A stretch of 7,033 bases of DNA from Polaribacter sp. (GCA_030731695.1 JANQTK010000291.1:4939-11971), one strand, 5' to 3'. Positions 1-5,480 are shown, counted from the first letter of the stretch. Made by a program: numbers and translations. The notes: generated from the letters alone by a model not told the origin.

Positions 1-14
1 TTAATAAGCGAGCA

Positions 15-1064
15 ATGAATTCACTTTTAAAAAGACAAATAAGAAAATATTTATCAGATGAATTAAAGTCTCACCCAGAGATGCAACTATTTTTGGATGC
101 AGTAAATAAATCATATTACACTTTTGATGACCAATTTGTGATGCTTCAACGTGCGACAAAAATCAGTTCAGAAGAACTTTTTCAAGCAAATATTTTACTT
201 AAAAAAGAGTATGATGCGCAAAATAAGATTATTGAAAAATTACAAAACGTTATTGAAACCTTAAAATTTTATAGTTCAAAAAGTGGTGAGAGTATTTCTA
301 ATTTAGAGTTGGATTCCGAAAATCTAGTTGATTTTATTGATCATCAAGCAAAACAAATCATCAAGTTCAATATACAAAGAGACAAACTACTTCAAAATGT
401 TGAACAGCAAAATCGTGAACTCAATTATTATGCTCACATGGTTTCTCACGATTTGAAATCGCCTTTACAAAGTATAAACGCACTAACTTCTTGGATAAAA
501 GAAGATTATAAAGATACTATTGATCAAGATGGTGTAGAGAAATTAGATTTGATTCAGGAAAACGTAGATAAATTGTATTACATCGTCAACGGAATTTCAG
601 AATATTCTAAAGTTAGCAAAATAGAGAGTAAATTTAAAAATGTAGACTTACAAAGTGTGCTTACATCTGCTATAAAAAAGTTAGAAACTGAAAAAAAATA
701 TGAATTGATATTACCCGAGTTACTTCCTACAGTTCAAGGTGATTTTTACACATTAGAACGATTATTTTTTAACATTATTGACAATGGAATTAAGTTTAAC
801 AACAATGAAATAGCAATAATTTCTTTAAGTTTTACTTCTGAAGATGACTATTGGAAGTTTACAATAAGTGATAATGGCAAAGGAATTGAAAGCCGTTTTT
901 TTGAAAAAATATTCATCGCCTTTAAAAAATTAGAGAATGATGATAAATCTTCTGGAATAGGGCTTTCAATTGTCAAAAAAATTATAGAACTTTACCAAGG
1001 TAAGATATGGTTGGAATCCACACTGAATGTTGGAACCACTTTCCATTTTACCCTAAAAAAATGA
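15..1064 (+). CDS. Soluble sensor histidine kinase (HisKA + HATPase_c) with N-terminal coiled-coil segment
   Basis: 349-residue cytoplasmic histidine kinase that should autophosphorylate and pass phosphate to the Hpt protein or the LytTR regulator encoded next. No membrane segment is visible. Residues 1-85 form a charged helical region (motif around FLDAVNKSYYTFDDQ, then SSEELFQANILLKKEYD) resembling the linker before the catalytic core of many soluble sensor kinases. A further coiled coil runs to about residue 137. The H-box is SHDLKSPL with phosphoacceptor His145. The ATPase part has an N-box around NIIDNGIKF (Asn253, Asn257), a G1 box DNGKGI (286-291) and a G2 box SSGIGLSIV (312-320). There is no PAS, GAF or receiver domain, so the signal must arrive through the N-terminal helices or a partner protein. 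The start ATG at 15 is preceded by tandem stops TAATAA at 2-7 in another frame, which probably end an upstream gene. The stop overlaps the next start (ATGA). Confidence 0.93.
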   Translation: MNSLLKRQIRKYLSDELKSHPEMQLFLDAVNKSYYTFDDQFVMLQRATKISSEELFQANILLKKEYDAQNKIIEKLQNVIETLKFYSSKSGESISNLELDSENLVDFIDHQAKQIIKFNIQRDKLLQNVEQQNRELNYYAHMVSHDLKSPLQSINALTSWIKEDYKDTIDQDGVEKLDLIQENVDKLYYIVNGISEYSKVSKIESKFKNVDLQSVLTSAIKKLETEKKYELILPELLPTVQGDFYTLERLFFNIIDNGIKFNNNEIAIISLSFTSEDDYWKFTISDNGKGIESRFFEKIFIAFKKLENDDKSSGIGLSIVKKIIELYQGKIWLESTLNVGTTFHFTLKK

Positions 1065-1384
1065 TTTCTGAACAACCCAATTTAAACTATATTGATCAAT
1101 TAGCAAGAGAAGATGAAGCTGCAAAGCAACTACTTGTTGATGTTCTTAAAAATGAGTTTCCAGAAGAGCAAAATGAATACTACGAAAGTTTTGCTCAAAA
1201 AGATTTCAAAAAACTTGCTGCTAATGTGCATAGAATGAAACCTAAAATTAGTATTTTAGGTCTCGAAAAAAGTTATAAATTAGCAAACGATTATGAACAC
1301 AACCTTAAAAATAATAATTTAGAGGGTTTTGAGGATTTTGAGGAGCTATTACAATTAATTTCATCTTTTTTAAAAACGATATAA
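1061..1384 (+). CDS. Single-domain Hpt (histidine phosphotransfer) protein
   Basis: 107-residue all-helical protein made almost entirely of one Hpt domain. The phosphorylatable His57 sits in HRMKPKISILG, matching the Hpt pattern HxxK followed by a hydrophobic run and Gly; Pro61 replaces the usual Gly, as I recall for many Bacteroidota Hpt proteins (HKxKP). It should carry phosphate between aspartates and histidines of the neighbouring two-component proteins. I chose the ATG at 1061, which overlaps the kinase stop as ATGA and implies translational coupling. An in-frame ATG at 1007 would add 18 residues that only re-read kinase sequence in another frame. The gene ends 5 nt before the response regulator. 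No receiver domain that would normally feed an Hpt is present in the preceding kinase. Confidence 0.85.
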   Translation: MISEQPNLNYIDQLAREDEAAKQLLVDVLKNEFPEEQNEYYESFAQKDFKKLAANVHRMKPKISILGLEKSYKLANDYEHNLKNNNLEGFEDFEELLQLISSFLKTI

Positions 1385-1389
1385 TTTCT

Positions 1390-2103
1390 ATGAATTGCAT
1401 ACTGATTGACGACGAAAAAATGGCAAGGACTATCGTTCAAACGCTTTGCAATAGTTTTGATGACTTAACTGTTGTTGAAGAGTTTTCAAGTGCAATTCAG
1501 GCAATTAAGTTTTTAAATGAACACGAAGTCGATCTTATTTTTCTTGATATTCACATGCCCGATTTTAGTGGCTTAGACTTCATCAAATCATTAAAAAATC
1601 CACCAAAAATAATTTTAACCACTTCAGATCCTCAATTTGCTATTGAAGCTTTTGAATATGAATGTGTTATAGATTATTTGCTGAAGCCAATTCAATTGCC
1701 ACGTTTTGAAAAAGCCATTGCAAAAGTGCAAAATTCAGGGTCAAAAAAACCAAAAATAAAAGAAGCTAAAAGCGAAAAAGAACCTTCAATTCAAAATGAT
1801 TTTTATGTAAATATTGATAGACGTCTTATCAAAATAGACCTTGCAAGTATTTACCTAATTGAAGCAAAAGGTGATTATATTCATATTAAGACAGAAGATA
1901 AAAATTACGTTGTGCATTCTACCTTGAAAAAGATTGAAGACAAATTGCCATCATCACTTTTCTTAAAAGTACATCGTTCTTTTATAATTAACGTGAAAAA
2001 AATCATTGATATTGAAGATAATAGCGTTCTTATCAAAAAAGATGTAGTGCCTGTAAGCCGTTCAAATAGACCTGAACTCATGAAACGTTTGGATTTATTA
2101 TAA
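1390..2103 (+). CDS. LytTR-family response regulator (REC + LytTR DNA-binding domain)
   Basis: 237-residue transcription regulator. Residues 1-112 are a receiver domain: acidic pocket Asp7/Asp8, phosphoacceptor Asp53 in LIFLDIHMPDFSG, conserved Thr77, and Lys99 in YLLKP. A lysine/glutamate-rich linker (about 113-136) leads to a LytTR domain (about 137-235) with the family landmarks LASIYLIEAKGDYIHI, a central segment ending HSTLKKIEDKLP, FLKVHRSFIIN and VPVSRSNRPELMKRL. LytTR domains are mostly beta-strand folds that bind pairs of short direct repeats about two helical turns apart. It is the last gene of the kinase-Hpt-regulator operon. An array of direct repeats with 21-22 bp period lies about 110 bp downstream of its stop and is a natural candidate operator. 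Specific targets cannot be read from the protein. Confidence 0.94.
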   Translation: MNCILIDDEKMARTIVQTLCNSFDDLTVVEEFSSAIQAIKFLNEHEVDLIFLDIHMPDFSGLDFIKSLKNPPKIILTTSDPQFAIEAFEYECVIDYLLKPIQLPRFEKAIAKVQNSGSKKPKIKEAKSEKEPSIQNDFYVNIDRRLIKIDLASIYLIEAKGDYIHIKTEDKNYVVHSTLKKIEDKLPSSLFLKVHRSFIINVKKIIDIEDNSVLIKKDVVPVSRSNRPELMKRLDLL

Positions 2104-2210
2104 TCTTTTTTTCTGAACGGATACATTTATTTTACACGTACTATTCCAAAACTTTTCAAAGTATTCTTTTCTTGTTCGAAATAAAATCATAATGTGATTT
2201 CATTTTAGGT

Positions 2211-2267
2211 GCATTCATCTAAATAACTAAGGTCATTCATCGAAACTTAGAAGCATCACATCGAAAT
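2211..2267 (+). promoter_or_regulatory. Array of tandem direct repeats, candidate LytTR operator
   Basis: Three related boxes lie in the same orientation. Box 1 is GCATTCATCTAAAT (2211-2224), box 2 is TCATTCATCGAAAC (2233-2246) and box 3 ends CATCGAAAT (2259-2267). The shared CATC cores start at 2216, 2238 and 2259, so spacings are 22 and 21 bp, two helical turns. Boxes 1 and 2 also share AGGT upstream (2207-2210, 2230-2233). A fainter fourth match, GTTCGAAAT (2174-2182), lies 42 bp above box 1, again two periods of 21. LytTR proteins characteristically bind such spaced direct repeats, and CATTCAT is close to the general LytTR half-site pattern CGTTNAT with A for G. The array ends where the -33 region of the promoter at 2295 would begin. 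Binding by the neighbouring regulator is inferred. Confidence 0.5.
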
Positions 2268-2294
2268 GAATACAAAACAACAGCCATAGCAAAC

Positions 2295-2302
2295 TATCTT
2301 TG
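2295..2302 (+). promoter_or_regulatory. Bacteroidota-type -7 promoter element (TATCTTTG), no -33 element
   Basis: TATCTTTG matches the TAnnTTTG -7 consensus used by the primary sigma factor of Bacteroidota. The expected TTG/TTTG -33 element is missing in the 17-23 bp upstream window, which reads as A-rich sequence. This fits a promoter needing an activator, and the repeat array ending at 2267 is placed for that. Transcription would start near 2309 and run into the terminator at 2438-2470. A single 8-bp match in A/T-rich DNA can occur by chance, so confidence rests on the surrounding layout. Confidence 0.45.
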
Positions 2303-2308
2303 TAGTGT

Positions 2309-2466
2309 AATTAGTATAAGGCAATTATTAACAGAAAGCATCCCTAACAACAACAACCCCTTAATACCCCTTATAACCCCTTATTTTAAATTTTTACTAA
2401 GGTAAGATTTTTGAAAAGAGTGTAAAGATTTAAAAATAAAAGAGCTACATAGTAGCTCTTTTGTTT
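2309..2466 (+). ncRNA. Candidate small noncoding RNA with C-rich repeats
   Basis: Predicted transcript of about 150-160 nt between the TATCTTTG promoter and the bidirectional terminator; both ends are approximate. The stretch has no ATG up to the terminator, and the GTG and TTG triplets meet stops within a few codons, so it is unlikely to encode a peptide. From 5' to 3' it contains a weak hairpin TAATT/AATTA (2308-2312 with 2323-2327) whose loop holds TATAAGG, an unstructured CAA-rich linker (2346-2356), three ACCCCTTA repeats (2356-2385), an A/T-rich stretch with a second AAGG (2399-2402), and the terminator stem. The exposed C-rich repeats could pair with G-rich target RNA or bind a protein. 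I do not recognise it as a known RNA family. The whole gene is inferred from layout. Confidence 0.42.
2356..2385 (+). repeat. Three tandem 10-bp repeats ACCCCTTAWW
   Basis: Three adjacent units, ACCCCTTAAT (2356-2365), ACCCCTTATA (2366-2375) and ACCCCTTATT (2376-2385), share ACCCCTTA exactly, with an exact 10-bp period. They stand out as a C-rich island in otherwise A/T-rich intergenic DNA. They follow a CAA-rich run and sit inside the proposed small RNA. Alternatives are a double-stranded protein-binding site with one helical turn per unit. No coding role is possible, since each unit places stops or unrelated residues in different frames. Confidence 0.8.
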
Positions 2467-2470
2467 TTTA
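2438..2470. terminator. Bidirectional intrinsic terminator, perfect 11-bp stem
   Basis: AAAAGAGCTAC (2438-2448) pairs perfectly with GTAGCTCTTTT (2452-2462) around a 3-nt ATA loop. On the + strand it is followed by a T-rich tract to about 2470; on the - strand by TTTTATTTTTA. It can therefore end both the proposed small RNA and the sirtuin mRNA. It lies partly inside the sirtuin gene: the TAG stop (2447-2445 on the - strand) is in the stem and the preceding codons form the loop and the other arm. Confidence 0.85.
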
Positions 2471-3146
2471 TTAAAATATCATTCAAAATATTGGTACCTG
2501 AACTTGCTAACTCATTAATAATTGTCAAATTGCGAAATTGATTTTCAGAAATTTGTGGATTGGGATCTATAAAATATATAGGTGTATTGGATTCCACATA
2601 ATGCACCAAACTTGCTGCAGGATACACTTGCATAGAAGTACCAATAATTACTAAGATGTCTGCTTTTTCTGTAAGTTCAATCGCTTTTTCAAGCATTGGG
2701 ACTTCTTCACCAAACCAAACAATATGAGGTCTTAACTGACTGTTTCGTTGGCAAACATCGCCCAAATTCAAATCCATTTTCCATTCCATGATATCATTAG
2801 AATTGCGAGTACTTCGTACTTTTAAAAGTTCGCCATGCAAATGCAACACATTTTTACTGCCTGCGCGCTCATGCAAATCGTCTACATTTTGAGTGATGAT
2901 GTGTACCTCAAAGTGTTCTTCTAACGCCACCAAATTATAGTGTGCTTTGTTGGGCAATACTTCAAACAATTGTCTTCTTCGTTGGTTGTAAAAGTCTAAC
3001 ACCAATACAGGATTTTTCGCAAAACCTCCAGGTGATGCCACTTCCATCACATCATGTCCTTCCCATAAACCATCTGCATCTCTAAATGTTTTGATACCAC
3101 TTTCTGCAGAAATTCCTGCGCCTGTTAAAACAACTACTTTTTTCAA
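2445..3146 (-). CDS. cobB: NAD-dependent protein deacylase, Sir2/CobB family (sirtuin)
   Basis: 233-residue cytoplasmic sirtuin that removes acyl groups from lysines with NAD as co-substrate, giving nicotinamide and O-acyl-ADP-ribose. Visible motifs are GAGISAESGIKTFRDADGLW (9-28, NAD binding), QNVD (86-89), HLHGE with catalytic His104, WFGE (144-147), and GTSMQVYPAA (169-178). Tyr53 and Arg56 form the YxxR pair that in class III sirtuins (SIRT5, E. coli CobB) favours acidic acyl groups such as succinyl. The zinc-ribbon cysteines are gone: only Cys132 remains. The start is TTG at 3146: the frame upstream has a stop and no ATG, and MKKVVVLTGAGIS matches the usual N-terminus of the family. The gene lies 13 nt downstream of the DUF4258-like gene and its stop is inside the terminator hairpin. 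The symbol is by family only. Confidence 0.94.
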   Translation of the reverse strand: MKKVVVLTGAGISAESGIKTFRDADGLWEGHDVMEVASPGGFAKNPVLVLDFYNQRRRQLFEVLPNKAHYNLVALEEHFEVHIITQNVDDLHERAGSKNVLHLHGELLKVRSTRNSNDIMEWKMDLNLGDVCQRNSQLRPHIVWFGEEVPMLEKAIELTEKADILVIIGTSMQVYPAASLVHYVESNTPIYFIDPNPQISENQFRNLTIINELASSGTNILNDILIKNKRATM

Positions 3147-3159
3147 AAGCGAGGCATAA

Positions 3160-3528
3160 TTATTTCACAATAACCTTATCAATAGTTGCAGTAGAATCAC
3201 ATCTAGAAATATACAAGCTGATATTTTTATACGCTTCTTTACCTGTGATGAAATACTCCGCACAAGGTTTTTGTCTTGGCTTTCCTTTGGTAAAATCTAC
3301 ATCTGCATTTCTTAAAATTTTAGAAATGATGGTAGTATCCAATTGTTTATTTTGAAGCGTTTGCAGTGCTGCTTTTGAATAGAAACGTTCTTTAATTCGA
3401 ATAGTTTTCAAGGTTCTAGCGTCCATTCCGTAGTCAAAAGTCGCATTTTTATGTTTCCAAATATAGGATACTGCAATAGCACCAATGGAAACTCCTAACA
3501 AATAATACCCAATTCTTTTCAGTAACAT
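3160..3528 (-). CDS. Small DUF4258-like protein with one N-terminal membrane segment
   Basis: 122-residue protein of unknown function. Residues 5-24 (RIGYYLLGVSIGAIAVSYIW) form one hydrophobic helix preceded by a lysine and an arginine, so it is probably an inner-membrane anchor with the rest outside the cytoplasm. No lipobox is visible. The soluble part (about 30-122) has the pattern FDYGMDARTLKTIRIKERFYS, then VDFTKGKPRQKPC, and ends ISLYISRCDSTATIDKV, with two cysteines (89, 110) that could form a disulphide. It resembles small flavobacterial proteins annotated as DUF4258 domain-containing that commonly sit downstream of the ald-like gene. It lies 48 nt after ald and 13 nt before the sirtuin, with a possible promoter of its own. 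I cannot assign a biochemical role. Confidence 0.82.
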   Translation of the reverse strand: MLLKRIGYYLLGVSIGAIAVSYIWKHKNATFDYGMDARTLKTIRIKERFYSKAALQTLQNKQLDTTIISKILRNADVDFTKGKPRQKPCAEYFITGKEAYKNISLYISRCDSTATIDKVIVK

Positions 3529-3545
3529 CGTATGAATTTATGCTG

Positions 3546-3553
3546 CAAAAATA
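3546..3553 (-). promoter_or_regulatory. Possible internal promoter -7 element (TATTTTTG) for the DUF4258-sir2 pair
   Basis: On the - strand TATTTTTG matches TAnnTTTG and ends 17 nt before the DUF4258-like start codon, so a transcript would begin about 10 nt upstream of the ATG. No TTG is placed at the normal distance for the -33 element (the nearest upstream TTG is only 11 nt away). It may allow partly independent expression of the last two genes, or be a chance match. Confidence 0.33.
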
Positions 3554-3576
3554 CCTTTTTTAACCAAGAAATGTAC

Positions 3577-4773
3577 CTATAAAATCAATAAATTAATGTC
3601 TCTGTAAGGCAAGTCAAACCAATCTGCTACCGTTTTGTTGGTTAAAATTCCATGATAAAAATACATGCCATTTCGCAAACTTCTATCAAAGCGAGCTGAA
3701 TTTTCAAATCCTCCTTCTTCTGCAATATTTAGTAAATAAGGGGTAAAAATATTACTGATGGAAACTGAAGCCGTTCGCGCATACCTAGCAGGAATATTGG
3801 GAACACAATAATGAATCACGCCATGTTTTACAAAGGTAGGTGTATTGTGCGTTGTAACATTTGAGGTTTCAAAACAACCACCTCTATCAATACTTACATC
3901 TACAATGACAGCTCCTTCTTTCATGGTTTTAATCATGTCTTCAGTGGCACAAATGGGCGATCTGTTTTTTCCTCTAATGGCACCAATGGCAACATCACAG
4001 CGCATCAAAGCTTTCGCTACCGATTTTGGTTGCACAGTAGATGTATAAATTGGCGCATGCAAACAATCTTGCAATTTGCGAAGTTTGCTGATAGAATTGT
4101 CAAATACTTTTACTCTTGCACCCAAGCCAATAGCCGTTTTTGCTGCGTATTCGCCAACAGTGCCTGCACCAAAAATCACCACACTAGATGGAGGAACACC
4201 TCCAATATTTCCTAGCAGCAATCCATTTCCTTTGTTAATGCCACTCATCAATTCAGCGGCAATCAAAATAGAAGCTGTTCCTGCAATTTCACTCAATGAT
4301 TTTACAATGGGATAAGAATTGTGCTCATCTTTGATAAAATCAAAAGCTACCGCTGTAATTCTTTTTTTTGCCAAGCTTTCAAAATAAGCTTTGGATTGGG
4401 TTTTCAGTTGAAGCGATGAAATTAAAATGGTTTGCGGATTGATGTAGCCAATTTCTTTTTCAGTTGGTGGCGCAACTTTCAATACAATGTTACATTTAAA
4501 AGCTTCTTCTACATTGTCAGATATTTTGGCACCTGCTTCTGAATATTCTTTGTCTGAATAACTTGCATGCAAACCTGCACCTGTTTCTACCACAATTCGA
4601 TGACCGTGCGCGCACAAAGCCGATACTGCATCAGGAGTTAAACAAACGCGTTTTTCGCCCAAATAGGTTTCTTTTGGCAAGCCTATAAAAAGCTCACCTT
4701 TGCGTTTTTGCACTTCTAACATTTCTTCTTGGGGTAGCAAATCTTCTTTGCTAAAAGGAGAAAAAGAACTCAT
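3577..4773 (-). CDS. Alanine dehydrogenase-like protein (AlaDH/PNT family) with Gln in place of the catalytic His
   Basis: 398-residue member of the alanine dehydrogenase/transhydrogenase-alpha family. True alanine dehydrogenase interconverts L-alanine and pyruvate with NAD and ammonia. A roughly 27-residue N-terminal extension precedes the normal start-like ELFIGLPKE. Conserved features are Arg42 (in EKRVCLTP) and Lys99 (in VLKVAPP) of the pyruvate site, NAD-binding GAGTVG (202-207) with Asp225 at the end of the second strand, Asp296 in DVSIDRGGCFE, and VPNIPARYARTAS (324-336). The position equivalent to catalytic His96 of the Mycobacterium tuberculosis enzyme (motif LFTFLHLA) reads LISSLQLK, so it is Gln122. 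Activity as alanine dehydrogenase is therefore uncertain; the family also contains transhydrogenase alpha subunits that use Gln in this area. No beta subunit gene is nearby. It starts 9 nt after tsaE, implying co-transcription. Confidence 0.88.
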   Translation of the reverse strand: MSSFSPFSKEDLLPQEEMLEVQKRKGELFIGLPKETYLGEKRVCLTPDAVSALCAHGHRIVVETGAGLHASYSDKEYSEAGAKISDNVEEAFKCNIVLKVAPPTEKEIGYINPQTILISSLQLKTQSKAYFESLAKKRITAVAFDFIKDEHNSYPIVKSLSEIAGTASILIAAELMSGINKGNGLLLGNIGGVPPSSVVIFGAGTVGEYAAKTAIGLGARVKVFDNSISKLRKLQDCLHAPIYTSTVQPKSVAKALMRCDVAIGAIRGKNRSPICATEDMIKTMKEGAVIVDVSIDRGGCFETSNVTTHNTPTFVKHGVIHYCVPNIPARYARTASVSISNIFTPYLLNIAEEGGFENSARFDRSLRNGMYFYHGILTNKTVADWFDLPYRDINLLIL

Positions 4774-4782
4774 AAGTGTGGT

Positions 4783-5190
4783 TTATTTGATTAGAATGTT
4801 TCGTTTGCCGTTTGTTGCCATAGAAAGATGAATTTCTATAGCGTTTAAAGGTAGTAAATTTTTGATGTTTTGAGGCCATTCAATCAAACACCAATCATTG
4901 TTGTAAAAATAATCGTCAATTCCGATGTCTAAAGCTTCGGTTTCATCGGTTATTCTATAAAAATCGAAGTGATATACCTGCTCATTTTCAGTGGTTTGAT
5001 ATTCGTTCACCAACGAAAAAGTAGGAGAGGAGATGTTGTCTAAAACGCCCAACTGTAAACAAATTTCTTTGATAAGCGTTGTTTTTCCCACACCCATTTC
5101 TCCATAAAACAACAGTGTTTTATGAGGAACACTTGCAATTATTTTCGATGCAATTGCGGGTAAATCTGTTAAATCATAGTCTGTATTCAT
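4783..5190 (-). CDS. tsaE: tRNA threonylcarbamoyladenosine biosynthesis ATPase TsaE
   Basis: 135-residue P-loop ATPase of the TsaB-TsaD-TsaE complex that makes t6A37 on ANN-decoding tRNAs. Motifs: Walker A GEMGVGKTT (30-38), SSPTFSLVNEY (54-64, the switch-like segment typical of TsaE), YHFDFYRI (73-80) with Asp76, and LIEWPQ (102-107) where most homologues have EWPE. Length is close to the usual 135-155 residues. I chose the ATG at 5190: the frame stays open upstream for 28 more codons to a TTG at 5274, but that extension is Phe/Asn-rich, lacks family similarity and runs through the promoter region. It is the first gene of the minus-strand cluster, with 9 nt to the ald-like gene. tsaE is near-universal and normally essential, so the cluster is probably expressed constitutively. 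Confidence 0.95.
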   Translation of the reverse strand: MNTDYDLTDLPAIASKIIASVPHKTLLFYGEMGVGKTTLIKEICLQLGVLDNISSPTFSLVNEYQTTENEQVYHFDFYRITDETEALDIGIDDYFYNNDWCLIEWPQNIKNLLPLNAIEIHLSMATNGKRNILIK

Positions 5191-5204
5191 GAGGTTAAAA
5201 GTAG

Positions 5205-5212
5205 CAAAGAAA
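5205..5212 (-). promoter_or_regulatory. Weak candidate -7 element (TTTCTTTG) upstream of tsaE
   Basis: On the - strand TTTCTTTG differs by one base from TAnnTTTG and ends 14 nt before the tsaE ATG, which suits the short leaders common in flavobacteria. The nearest upstream TTTG is only about 13 nt away, shorter than the usual 17-23 nt, so the match is poor. It is the best minus-strand candidate I see between 5191 and 5480. Confidence 0.22.
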
Positions 5213-5354
5213 TTGAAGTTAGCATCAAAAAATATTTGAAAATTAGTATATAGACGAAGCTCCAATTGAAACAACGATTATCAACGTAAGTTTCGAATAT
5301 TTTTTGCGGAGTAAAACGAAACAAAAGATGTATCGAGAACAATCAAACCCTTTT

Positions 5355-5389
5355 TTTGTTTATTAAAGCAAAATGATTGACTAATTTTG
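5355..5389 (+). promoter_or_regulatory. Promoter of the SulP transporter gene (TTTG ... TAATTTTG)
   Basis: TTTG (5355-5358) and TAATTTTG (5382-5389) are separated by 23 nt, within the 17-23 nt spacing of flavobacterial promoters of the TTG / TAnnTTTG type. Transcription would start near 5396, giving a leader of about 85 nt. The rest of the 5191-5480 gap shows no hairpin, repeat or convincing gene: it is A/T-rich divergent promoter DNA. No Shine-Dalgarno sequence precedes the ATG at 5481, as is usual in this phylum. Confidence 0.62.
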
Positions 5390-5480
5390 CCGCTTTCTAA
5401 AATGTTACCAAAAAGAAAATACACAGCATTTTTTTATAACGCCTCTTTCATCACATATAAATACGAATTCAACCAAACCA

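Noticed and set aside
2091..2112. Possible terminator after the LytTR gene: GATT/AATC stem followed by seven T
   Set aside because: The stem is only 4-5 A/T-rich pairs, too weak to call. Operon transcripts may read through into the intergenic region.
1905..2126. 73-codon open frame on the - strand across the 3' end of the LytTR gene
   Set aside because: It is antisense to a clear LytTR domain, has no family resemblance, and no promoter or start context supports it.
2192..2271. Apparent long inverted repeat: TGTGAT and TTCATTT upstream, ATCACA and AAATGAA downstream
   Set aside because: The complementary pieces are in the wrong order to nest into one hairpin, and the direct-repeat reading with constant 21-22 bp period explains the same bases better.
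3845..4315. Three + strand open frames opposite the ald-like gene
   Set aside because: They overlap one another and run antisense to the conserved NAD-binding core; no independent signal supports them.
5191..5274. 28-codon N-terminal extension of TsaE starting at TTG 5274
   Set aside because: The added residues are Phe/Asn-rich without TsaE similarity, the start is TTG, and the ATG at 5190 gives a normal-length protein.
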